A stretch of 64,000 nucleotides of DNA from Roseiarcus sp963721905 (GTDB taxonomy: Bacteria > Pseudomonadota > Alphaproteobacteria > Rhizobiales > Beijerinckiaceae): the NCBI GenBank assembly GCA_963721905.1, contig CAVRMF010000010.1, forward strand, positions 62,001-126,000, in the 5' to 3' direction. The notes under the pieces were generated by a model. The model worked only from the letters and a program-made list of their open reading frames with translations. It was not told the DNA's origin and ran no database searches. Of the stretch, positions 26,199 to 33,378 are shown in pieces. Within the stretch, counting starts at the first letter, position 1. Every line of letters starts with the position of its first letter. Both the position numbers and the translations under genes were made by a program.

Positions 26199-27716
26199 AT
26201 GCGAACCGCAGACGACAGCTTCAACCTCGCCTGGCATTGTCTCGGCCGGCTAGCCGAAGAGCGCCCCGGCAAGACTGCGCTGATCCTCTGCGACGGGCCG
26301 GACGCGTTCCGCTCGTGGACCTACGCCGAGCTCGGCCAGATGGTCCGAAGGCTCGCGGGCGGACTGATTGCCAGCGGCCTCGTCAAGGGCGACCGGGTGA
26401 TGATCCGCGCCGCGAACGACATCGATTTCGTGCTCGCCTTTTTTGCGACGACGGCGATCGGCTGCGTGGCGCAGCCGGCCTCGCTGCTCCTGACGACGGA
26501 AGAGGCGCTCGCGCTGGCTGTCGACTCCGGCGCGGCGGCGATCTTTCTCGGCGACGGGGATGCAAGCGAGTGCAGGCTTTTCTCGAACCTCACGATTTTC
26601 GACCGGCAGGAGACTCTTCGCCTCGCGGCAGAGGGCGCGCCTGCCCCTTACGCGCCGACCGCGCCCGACGACCCCGCCTATCTTGTCTTTACTTCCGGCT
26701 CGACGGCCGAGCCGAAGGGCGTCCTGCATGCCCAGCGGGTCCTGATCGGCCGCCGGCCGATGGCGCGCGACTGGCTGGGGCTGACCGAAGACGACATCCT
26801 GCTCCACGCCGGCAACATCAACTGGACCTATACGCTCGGCGTCGGCGTGCTCGATCCCTTCGCCTGCGGCGCGACCGGCGTGCTCTATGCGGGACCGCGC
26901 GATCCATCGGTCTGGCTCAAGCTCATTGAACGCAGCCGGGCGACGATCTTCGCCGCCGTGCCCAGCCTCTATCGCCAGATTATCAAATACGGCGATCCGT
27001 CAAGATTCGATCTGTCGAGCCTGCGTCACGGCGTATCCGCCGGCGAGGCGCTTTCTCCCGAGCTGCTCGCCCAATGGCGCGAGGCGACTGGAACCTGGCT
27101 CTACGAAGCCTTGGGCATGAGCGAGATCTCGACCTATATCTCGTGCCGCCCGGGCGAGCCGATCCGTCCCGGCTCGCCCGGGCGGCCGCAGACGGGGCGC
27201 CGCATCGCCGTTCTGCCGATTGACGGCGGAACGGAGCCGCTGCCGCCCGGGCGGGTCGGCTTGCTGGCCGTCCATCGCAGCGATCCCGGCCTGATGCTCG
27301 GCTACTGGAACCGGCCGGCTGAAGAGGCCGCTGCCTTTCGCGGCGAATGGTTCGTCGGCGGCGATCTGGCGGAATTCGATGACGACGGCTGGATCTGGTA
27401 TCGCGGCCGCAACGACGACCTCATGAACGCCTTCGGCTACCGAGTGTCGCCGCTCGAAGTCGAGAAGGTTCTTTCAGCCCATCCTGACGTCGCCGATGTG
27501 GCGGTCGCCGAGCGGAAAGTCGCCGACGGCGTCTCCGTGATCGCAGCCTTCGTGGTGTTGAAGGCGGACAGAGCGGCCGATGAGGGTGCGCTTCTCGCCC
27601 ATTGCGCCGGGCATCTCGCGGCTTACAAGCGCCCGCGCAAGATCGCGTTCGTGAGTGCGATCGCCCGCACCGCCAACGGCAAGGTCAGCCGGAAGGCGCT
27701 GCCGCAGCTGATCTGA
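26199..27716 (+). CDS. AMP-forming acyl-CoA synthetase (ANL superfamily, aryl/acyl-CoA ligase type)
   Basis: A 505-residue adenylating CoA ligase. Features in order: P-loop YLVFTSGSTAEPKGVLHAQR, the adenylation motif YEALGMSEIST, hinge region WYRGRNDDLMNAFGYRVSPLEVE, and the catalytic lysine in ANGKVSRKAL at the end. It resembles benzoate-CoA or acetate-type ligases rather than long-chain FadD, but the substrate cannot be assigned. Likely co-transcribed with the aldo/keto reductase upstream. Confidence 0.85.
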   Translation: MRTADDSFNLAWHCLGRLAEERPGKTALILCDGPDAFRSWTYAELGQMVRRLAGGLIASGLVKGDRVMIRAANDIDFVLAFFATTAIGCVAQPASLLLTTEEALALAVDSGAAAIFLGDGDASECRLFSNLTIFDRQETLRLAAEGAPAPYAPTAPDDPAYLVFTSGSTAEPKGVLHAQRVLIGRRPMARDWLGLTEDDILLHAGNINWTYTLGVGVLDPFACGATGVLYAGPRDPSVWLKLIERSRATIFAAVPSLYRQIIKYGDPSRFDLSSLRHGVSAGEALSPELLAQWREATGTWLYEALGMSEISTYISCRPGEPIRPGSPGRPQTGRRIAVLPIDGGTEPLPPGRVGLLAVHRSDPGLMLGYWNRPAEEAAAFRGEWFVGGDLAEFDDDGWIWYRGRNDDLMNAFGYRVSPLEVEKVLSAHPDVADVAVAERKVADGVSVIAAFVVLKADRAADEGALLAHCAGHLAAYKRPRKIAFVSAIARTANGKVSRKALPQLI

Positions 27717-27751
27717 AGTGGGGAGCTGCAGCGCCTGGTCGACGGGGCGAT

Positions 27752-27771
27752 GCTCCCTGCTAGCAGGGAGC
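27752..27771. repeat. Perfect 20-bp palindrome after the CoA ligase gene
   Basis: GCTCCCTG-CTAG-CAGGGAGC is fully self-complementary and starts 36 bases past the CoA ligase stop. No T-run follows in either direction, so a terminator is uncertain; a protein-binding site is the alternative. Confidence 0.5.
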
Positions 27772-27962
27772 AAACAGGAAGAATCGCGCGCGCTCAGTCC
27801 GATCCTGGGGCGGAACAACATCTGATTCCAATGGGTTGAGCGAACATTGTCGGCCCGCGCGGAACAGGACGACAACAGGGAGGTATTTCGCGCACAACAG
27901 GGCGCTAACAGGTGGCGCGTCGAGATTTGGCTTATGGCCGACGATTGACATGATCCCGAGCG

Positions 27963-28028
27963 TTCGTGGTCCTTCGCGTCCTTTGTGGTAGCATTTTTCA
28001 CCACCGACGACACACAGGAACACGAAGG
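27963..28028. repeat. CACGAAGGA hairpin repeat, copy A
   Basis: Left arm TTCGTGGTCCTTCGCGTCC and on to TTTGTGGT (27963-27989); right arm ACCGACGACACACAGGAAC then ACGAAGG (28002-28028). It is the most diverged of four copies (A-D) in 3.4 kb. It ends 14 bases before the small gene at 28043. Together with the palindrome above it accounts for most of the 326-base gap from 27717; nothing else was seen there. Confidence 0.6.
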
Positions 28029-28042
28029 CGGCAAGGTCGAAC

Positions 28043-28300
28043 ATGAGCGACAAAACGAATGCGATCAGCGGGATTATTGCCATCATGCAAAGCTCATGGG
28101 ATCTGCCCGTCGACTGCAACGAGGGGGAATTGTTCGCCTACGCGGAGATCCTTTTCGATCGAATTCACGCAGGCGAGAGCAAGGACGCGCTCTACGCCTA
28201 TCTCGGCGGCGTTCAGGTCGACAACCTGGACATGCCGAAGTCCGACGCTTTCAAGGGGATCGTCGACCGCTCGGTCGCTCTCGTGAGGAATTCGGGCTGA
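28043..28300 (+). CDS. Small hypothetical protein
   Basis: An 85-residue open frame with natural amino-acid composition (MSDKTNAISGIIAIMQSSWD ...; acidic, soluble, probably all helical). AAGG lies upstream of the ATG. No family is recognised. It sits between copies of two repeat families (CACGAAGGA hairpin A and palindromic element R3) and may be a stand-alone gene. Codon bias supports coding, but an overlapping minus-strand frame of similar length cannot be fully excluded. Confidence 0.5.
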   Translation: MSDKTNAISGIIAIMQSSWDLPVDCNEGELFAYAEILFDRIHAGESKDALYAYLGGVQVDNLDMPKSDAFKGIVDRSVALVRNSG

Positions 28301-28360
28301 AGCGCGTCCGGAGGTCTGAGGCGGGTTCCGGTTCATCCCCATTGTGGAGACAAGCTAGCG

Positions 28361-28484
28361 CCCCTTCTCCCCTTGCGGGAGACGATGGCCCGAAGGGCCG
28401 GATGAAGGGTCGCGCACCGCGAGGCGCGTGACCGCGCCCGACCCCTTACCCCCCAACCCCTCTCCCGCAAGGGGAGAGGGGAGA
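28361..28484. repeat. CCCTCTCC/GGAGAGGG palindromic repeat, copy R3
   Basis: CCCCTTCTCCCCTTGCGGGA at the left and CCCTCTCCCGCAAGGGGAGAGGGG at the right enclose GGCCCGAAGGGCC and CGCGCACCGCGAGGCGCG hairpins. It ends four bases from the stop of the acyl-CoA synthetase at 28489 and may provide its transcription stop. Confidence 0.8.
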
Positions 28485-28488
28485 TCCG

Positions 28489-30012
28489 CTACTGGGCGGC
28501 CTGCGCCTTTGCGAAGGTCTGGCGGAGCTGGTACTTGAGAATCTTGCCCGTGGCGTTGCGCGGCAGCGCCGGGACGATCTCGAGCCTGCCCGGGAGCTTG
28601 TAGCGCGCGAGCAACTCGGCTGCGAATTCGCGTAGAGCCTCGAGCGTCAAAGACTGGCCGGCTTTGAGCGCCGCAATCGCGACGATCCCCTCGCCCCATT
28701 GCTCGTGCGGTTCGCCGATCACCGCGACCTCCGCGATCGCCGGATGGCGCATCAGCGCGCTTTCGACTTCTGCCGGATAAACGTTCTCGCCGCCAGTGAT
28801 GATCATGTCCTTGATGCGGTCGCTGATGGTGAGGAAGCCCTCTTCGTCGAAGAAGCCAGCGTCCCCGGTGCGGAACCAGCCGTCTTTGTCGATCGCAAGC
28901 GCTGTCGCCTGCGGCAGGCCCCAGTAGCCCGGCGTCACGTTCGGCCCGCGCACCAGGATCTCGCCCTGGGTCTTCGACGCCACGACCGCGCGGCCGTCCG
29001 GGTCGACAATTTTGACCTCAACGAACAGCGCTGTTCGCCCCGAAGAGCCGACCTTGGTCAGCGCATGTTCCGGCGGGAGGAAGCTCACCATCGGCGCGGT
29101 CTCGGTGAGGCCATAGCCCTGCTGCATCGAGACGCCGCGCGCCAGATAGGTCTTGAGCAGCGGAAGAGGAGACGGCGCTCCGCCGACGACGAGCACGCGA
29201 ACGGACGACAGGTCCGTCTCGCCGAAGGCCGGGTGCTGCGCCATGAACAGGAACATCGCCGGCACCCCGAACATCGTCGTGACCTTGTGCTTCGCGATGT
29301 CAGCCAGCGCGCGGCCGGGATCGAAGGCGCGATGCAGGACAACGAGGGCGCCTTTCTGGAACGCGGTGAGCGTCGTGACGTTGAGGCCGCCGATATGGAA
29401 GACCGGCGCCGCCGTCAGCGTCACGTCATCTCCCAGGACGTCGAGCGCGTGCATGCCATTAACGTTGTTCCACCAGAAATTGCCATGGGTCAGCATCGCG
29501 CCCTTCGGCCGGCCAGTGGTGCCCGAGGTGTACATGATCATCGCGACGTCATCCTCGCAGACCCGGATGGGTTCGGTCGCGGGCGCGGGCCCTTTCGTCC
29601 AGTGCAGCTCGTCCTCGGCGGCGAGGAAGGCTTTGAGCGACGTCAGCCGCTCGCGCTGCGGCTCGATGACGGGGCGGAGTTGCGCGTCGACGATGAGCGC
29701 GCACGCGGCGCAGTCCTCGATCATGAAGGCGAGTTCCGGACCGGTCAGGCGGAAATTGAGCGGCACGAAAATCGCCCCGAGCCAGGCCGCGGCAAACATC
29801 ACGAAGAAGAACATCGGCTGGTTGAGCCCGAGGAAGGCGACCCGCTCGCCCTTCCCGACCTGGAGCGCCGAGAGCCGCGCGGCGCAATCCTCAATTCCCC
29901 GCTGCATCTCGGCGTAGGTCCAGTCGCGGCCCTCGAAGTGCAGCGCCCTGCGCTCCGGCGAGCGCAAGGCGCGCTGATGGAACCAATTGGCCAGTCCGAT
30001 GTCCGGGGTCAT
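28489..30012 (-). CDS. AMP-forming acyl-CoA synthetase (FadD-like)
   Basis: A complete 507-residue ANL-family ligase. Motifs: MIMYTSGTTGRPKGAMLTHGN (P-loop), GYGLTETAP, GWFRTGDAGFFDEEGFLTISDRIKDMIITGGENVYP (hinge), and the catalytic lysine in PRNATGKILKYQLR. These are typical of medium/long-chain acyl-CoA synthetases. It is the most downstream gene of the minus-strand series from 37.7 kb, separated from the acyl-CoA dehydrogenase by the GST and the GxxExxY cassette. It may activate the acid that enters the carboxylase operon. Confidence 0.88.
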   Translation of the reverse strand: MTPDIGLANWFHQRALRSPERRALHFEGRDWTYAEMQRGIEDCAARLSALQVGKGERVAFLGLNQPMFFFVMFAAAWLGAIFVPLNFRLTGPELAFMIEDCAACALIVDAQLRPVIEPQRERLTSLKAFLAAEDELHWTKGPAPATEPIRVCEDDVAMIMYTSGTTGRPKGAMLTHGNFWWNNVNGMHALDVLGDDVTLTAAPVFHIGGLNVTTLTAFQKGALVVLHRAFDPGRALADIAKHKVTTMFGVPAMFLFMAQHPAFGETDLSSVRVLVVGGAPSPLPLLKTYLARGVSMQQGYGLTETAPMVSFLPPEHALTKVGSSGRTALFVEVKIVDPDGRAVVASKTQGEILVRGPNVTPGYWGLPQATALAIDKDGWFRTGDAGFFDEEGFLTISDRIKDMIITGGENVYPAEVESALMRHPAIAEVAVIGEPHEQWGEGIVAIAALKAGQSLTLEALREFAAELLARYKLPGRLEIVPALPRNATGKILKYQLRQTFAKAQAAQ

Positions 30013-30048
30013 TTGATCCTCCCGCTGTTTTGCTTCGGCTTACATCGT

Positions 30049-30123
30049 TTCGTGTCTTCGCGTCCCTTTGTGATCGTCGCGGTGAGAAAGCTTTCACGAC
30101 CTTGGACACGAAGGAGCACGAAG
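30049..30123. repeat. CACGAAGGA hairpin repeat, copy B
   Basis: Left arm TTCGTGTCTTCGCGTCCCTT then TGTGA (30049-30073); right arm TCACGACCTTGGACACGAAG then GAGCACGAAG (30094-30123). It lies between the acyl-CoA synthetase and GST genes, with its right arm running close to the GST stop at 30128. Confidence 0.7.
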
Positions 30124-30127
30124 CGCC

Positions 30128-30805
30128 TCATGTTGCTCGTGACGGCCCTTCGGGCGGCAGCGTCGGCCCGACGCCCCTCTCGCTCGCCGCGCGCTTTTGC
30201 GCCGCCTTCGCCCGCGCGAAGGCCGGCCTCTCCGTGAGCCGGCCGTAGTACGCTTGCAGCGACGCCGGCGCCTGATCGAAGAGGTTGATGACCTCGAGCA
30301 GCATCAGCGCGTAGCCGACCGAAATGTCGGCGACCGTGAAGCGGTCCGCTGCGACGTAATCGCCGCCGCCCATCAGGCTTTCGAGCCCGGCAAGGCGCCC
30401 CAGCGTCCAGCGCGCATAATCGGCGACCGGCTGCGGCAGGCGGCGTTCGGGCGGTTCGAGGCGGCTATAGCGCAGCACGATGGTTTGCGGGAAGGTCAGC
30501 GTCGCCTCGCCGAAATGCAGCGCGTTGAGATAGGCGCCGTAGCCCGGCTCGTCCTGCCGCACGGCCAACGGCGGCCCGGCGTAGCGCTCGGCGAGATACT
30601 GGCAGATCGCGGCCAATTCGGTCATGCGAACGTCGCCGTCGATCATGAGCGGGATCGTGCCGAGCGGGTTGATTTGGAGATAGTCGCGCGCGAGGTAGCG
30701 CGGCGGAAACGGTAAGATCTCTAGGCGGTACGGCGCGCCGATTTCCTCCAGCGCCCATAAGGGCCGGAACGAGCGCGCATCGACGCAATGCCAGAGGGTG
30801 ATCAT
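30128..30805 (-). CDS. Glutathione S-transferase
   Basis: A complete 225-residue GST: thioredoxin-like N-terminal domain (ITLWHCVDARSFRPLWALEE, then YLQINPLGTIPLMIDGDVRMTELAAICQYLAERY with the cis-Pro and the conserved TELAAI glutathione-binding turn) and an all-helical C-terminal domain (DYVAADRFTVADISVGYAL). Substrate unknown. It lies in the same strand and cluster as the CoA genes, flanked by CACGAAGGA repeats B and C. Confidence 0.88.
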   Translation of the reverse strand: MITLWHCVDARSFRPLWALEEIGAPYRLEILPFPPRYLARDYLQINPLGTIPLMIDGDVRMTELAAICQYLAERYAGPPLAVRQDEPGYGAYLNALHFGEATLTFPQTIVLRYSRLEPPERRLPQPVADYARWTLGRLAGLESLMGGGDYVAADRFTVADISVGYALMLLEVINLFDQAPASLQAYYGRLTERPAFARAKAAQKRAASERGVGPTLPPEGPSRAT

Positions 30806-30807
30806 CG

Positions 30808-30877
30808 CGTCCTTCGTGATCCTTGGTGTTCTTGGTGGCGAGTTTTTTTACCACGAAGGACACGAAGGACCACCAAG
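30808..30877. repeat. CACGAAGGA hairpin repeat, copy C
   Basis: Left arm CGTCCTTCGTGATCCTTGGT then GTTCTTGGTGG (30808-30838), an AT-rich loop, right arm ACCACGAAGGACACGAAGGA then CCACCAAG (30850-30877). Its right arm ends one base before the stop codon of the GxxExxY gene (30878-30880). Confidence 0.85.
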
Positions 30878-31299
30878 TCAGAGCACAAGGCGTTTGATCC
30901 CGTGTTTGAGGAGGACCACGTTGAAGTTGATCAATAGGCCGATCCGCAGGCCGGAGAGTTTCAGATAACTCAGGACTTGCGCGTCGTGGATTGGCGCGAG
31001 CGCGTCGAGGGACTTGACCTCGACAATGACGGAGCCGTCGACGACGAGGTCTAAACGGTAGCCGGCGTCCAGCCGTTCGCCCTCGTAGACAACGCGCAAC
31101 CCGAGCTGCCGCTGAACCTCTACGCCCAAGCTCGTGCGCGAGGCAATGCTCGTAGGCCGAACTCGAGCAAGCCAGGGCCGAGCGCCCTATGCACCTGGAG
31201 GGCCGCGTCTATGCATTGCCGTGCGGCGGCTTCCGAACGCGGAGGGATCGGATCGTGCCCCACTTCGCGCCCCTTCGTGTTCTTTGTGGTGAATTCCAT
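30878..31299 (-). pseudogene. GxxExxY protein (PD-(D/E)XK nuclease-like), two frameshifts
   Basis: After repair this is a 139-residue GxxExxY-family protein. The N-terminal frame reads CIDAALQVHRALGPGLLE; one surplus T in GAGTTCGG (31160-31161) breaks the signature, which should be GLLESAY, and one surplus G (31125-31127) breaks the next stretch EHCLAHELGVEVQRQ. The remainder, RLDAGYRLDLVVDGSVIVEVKSLDAL, carries the D...ExK nuclease-like motif. Function is unknown in the family. The start codon (MEFTTKNTKG) is inside repeat D and the stop touches repeat C, so the gene exactly fills the space between two repeat copies. Inactive as written. Confidence 0.8.
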
Positions 31300-31331
31300 T
31301 TTGACCACGAAGGACACGAAGGAACACGAAG
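31271..31331. repeat. CACGAAGGA hairpin repeat, copy D
   Basis: Left arm CCCTTCGTGTTCTTTGTGGT (31271-31290), loop with GAATTC, right arm ACCACGAAGGACACGAAGGA then ACACGAAG (31304-31331). Arms pair at about 16 of 19 positions. It encodes the first residues of the GxxExxY protein (TTKNTKG) and ends one base from the acyl-CoA dehydrogenase stop at 31333. Confidence 0.87.
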
Positions 31332-31332
31332 A

Positions 31333-32496
31333 CTATAGTCCCATCTGTCGGCTGGCGAGATCTTTCATGATTTCTTCCGTGCCAGCGCCGATCGCGTTGA
31401 CTTTCACCTCGCGATAGATGCGCTCGACCTTGGCGCCGCGCAGGAAGCCGGCGCCGCCGAAAATCTGCACGCCCTCGGAGGCGCAGAAGGCGAGCGTCGT
31501 CGACGCCTGGTTCTTCAGCATGCAGATCTCGGCGACCGGATTCTCGCCCTGCTCGAGACGCCAGGTCAAAAGCTCGAGCATCGCCTGCGAGGCCTCGATG
31601 CGCTGCGCCATGTCGACGAGCTTGTGGCGGATCACCTGATGCTGAACGATCGGCTTGCCGAAAGTGACGCGCTCCTTGGCGTAGGCGATCGCCTCCTCGA
31701 GACAAACGCGCGCGAAAGCGATCGAGCCAGCCGCGCCGTGCAGGCGCTCGTCGTTGAAATTGAGCATGATGGCGCGAAATCCCTCGCCTTCCTTGCCGAT
31801 GAGGTTGGCCACCGGCACGCGACAATTGTCGAAATAGAGCGTCGCCGTATCCGAGCACCACCAGCCCATTTTCTTGAGCGGCGTGCGCTGGAGGCCCTCG
31901 GGATTGCCCTCAACGAGGATGAGGCTGACCCCGCTCGCGCCTGGGCCGCCAGTGCGCGCCGCAAGTGTGATGAAATCGGCGCGCATGCCCGAGGTGATGA
32001 AAGTCTTCGAGCCATTGATCACGTAATGATCGCCCTCGCGCCGCGCGGCCGTGCGCAGGTTGGCGACATCGGAGCCGCCGCTCGGCTCGGTGATGGCGAG
32101 CGCAGATATTTTCTCGCCCGAGAGGATCTGTGGCAGCACGCGCGCCTTCATCTCCTCCGAGCCGCGATGAAGGATCGGCGGCGCGCCGATTGTGTGGCTG
32201 AAGAGGCCCGCGCCCACGCCGCCTGACCCGCCCCGGGCGATCTCCTGCATCGCGATGATCCGCATGAAGCGGTCGCACTCGATGCCGCCGTAGCGCTCGG
32301 GATAGCCGAGCTGCATATAGCCGACCGCGGCGGCCTTTTTGTAAAGCTCGCGCGGGAACTCGCCAGCTTCGTCCCATTGGTTCGCGTACGGCTCGATCTC
32401 GCGCGCGACGAACCGGCGCAGCGTCTGCCGGAACGCCTCGTGCTCGGGCGTGTAGAACGGGCTTAAGCGAACGGCGTCGAACGAATGCGCGGTCAT
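31333..32496 (-). CDS. Acyl-CoA dehydrogenase
   Basis: A complete 387-residue FAD-dependent acyl-CoA dehydrogenase. Features: ALAITEPSGGSDVANLRTAARR (FAD/substrate region), SKTFITSGMRADF, RVTFGKPIVQHQVIRHKLVDM and the terminal GAGFLRGAKVERIYREVKVNAIGAGTEEIM, where the active base region lies. The subtype resembles isovaleryl/citronellyl-CoA dehydrogenases, consistent with the operon. Its ATG overlaps the stop of the BKACE gene (ATGA). In the pathway it would introduce the alpha,beta double bond before carboxylation. Confidence 0.9.
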   Translation of the reverse strand: MTAHSFDAVRLSPFYTPEHEAFRQTLRRFVAREIEPYANQWDEAGEFPRELYKKAAAVGYMQLGYPERYGGIECDRFMRIIAMQEIARGGSGGVGAGLFSHTIGAPPILHRGSEEMKARVLPQILSGEKISALAITEPSGGSDVANLRTAARREGDHYVINGSKTFITSGMRADFITLAARTGGPGASGVSLILVEGNPEGLQRTPLKKMGWWCSDTATLYFDNCRVPVANLIGKEGEGFRAIMLNFNDERLHGAAGSIAFARVCLEEAIAYAKERVTFGKPIVQHQVIRHKLVDMAQRIEASQAMLELLTWRLEQGENPVAEICMLKNQASTTLAFCASEGVQIFGGAGFLRGAKVERIYREVKVNAIGAGTEEIMKDLASRQMGL

Positions 32497-33377
32497 GGGC
32501 GGGTCTCCTTTGCTTGTGGCGAGAGATTGAGGGCGAGGCGCGCTTCGTCCGGCGAGGCGATGGCGCGTCCGACTTCGCGAGCGAGCGCGGCCAGCGCATT
32601 GACAAGTTCGCCGTTCGAGGCGGCGCGCGAGCCGTCGGGCAAATGGATCGTGTCCTCGAGCCCGGTGCGCAGATCGCCCCCGAGCTCGGCCGCGCGCCGG
32701 TGCAGCGGCCAGATCTCCTTCCGGCCGATGGCGGTGACGCTCCAGCGCGCGCCGGCGACGATGAGCCTGGTCAGGATCGGCAGCAGGTCCGGATCCCCCG
32801 GCATGCCGGATTCGACGCCCATAACGAAATTATATTTCGGCGCGCGCCCGTAGCCGCAGTTGCGCGCGATCGCCGCGGCTGTGCGCACGATGCCGGTGTC
32901 GAAGCACTCAAACTCCGGCTCGATTGCGCATTCGCGCATCGTCTTAAGGAACGCGGCGACTTTCTCGACCGGATTGTCGAACAGCATCGGCGGCCAGGCC
33001 CATGTCCCGTCGCCGCGCGTCTTGAGGTAGTTGAGCGAGCCGGCGTTGAGCGCGGCGATCTCGGGCCTGACAGCGTTGAGGCATGCGAGCGGCCCAGAGA
33101 TGTCGGAGCCGACCACGCCGGTCGTCTGGTTGACGATCACCCCGGGGCAGGCGTCGCGGATCGCCGCGACCACGGCGGTCGCGACCTCAGGCTCCCAGGA
33201 CGGCAGATGGCCCTTGCCAGGCTCAAGGCGGCGGAAGTGGACATGGACGACGCTCGCTCCCTCATCACAGGCGCGCCTGGCTTCGCGCGCCATCTCCTCG
33301 GGCGTCACCGGCGCTGGATAGACGGCGGGATCGGTCAGGACGCCGGTCAGCGCGCAGGTGACGACCGCCTTGTCCAT
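32493..33377 (-). CDS. BKACE (DUF849) beta-keto acid cleavage enzyme
   Basis: A complete, intact 294-residue BKACE-family protein: KAVVTCALTGVLTDP at the start, the metal-binding pair in ASVVHVHFRR, VIVNQTTGVVGSD, PEFECFDTGIVRTA and RTGLEDTIHLPDG. The family cleaves beta-keto acids using acetyl-CoA, forming acetoacetate plus a new CoA ester. It overlaps the downstream dehydrogenase and begins one base after the biotin carboxylase stop. In liu-type operons this slot is usually HMG-CoA lyase; here a different C-C cleavage seems to end the pathway. Substrate unknown. It is a paralogue of the enzyme at 9433. Confidence 0.87.
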   Translation of the reverse strand: MDKAVVTCALTGVLTDPAVYPAPVTPEEMAREARRACDEGASVVHVHFRRLEPGKGHLPSWEPEVATAVVAAIRDACPGVIVNQTTGVVGSDISGPLACLNAVRPEIAALNAGSLNYLKTRGDGTWAWPPMLFDNPVEKVAAFLKTMRECAIEPEFECFDTGIVRTAAAIARNCGYGRAPKYNFVMGVESGMPGDPDLLPILTRLIVAGARWSVTAIGRKEIWPLHRRAAELGGDLRTGLEDTIHLPDGSRAASNGELVNALAALAREVGRAIASPDEARLALNLSPQAKETRP

Positions 33378-33378
33378 C

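Noticed and set aside
27963..31331. CACGAAGGA repeats as a CRISPR array
   Set aside because: Units are 9-10 bases in direct tandem within each arm, arms are inverted, copies are kilobases apart and there are no unique spacers or cas genes.
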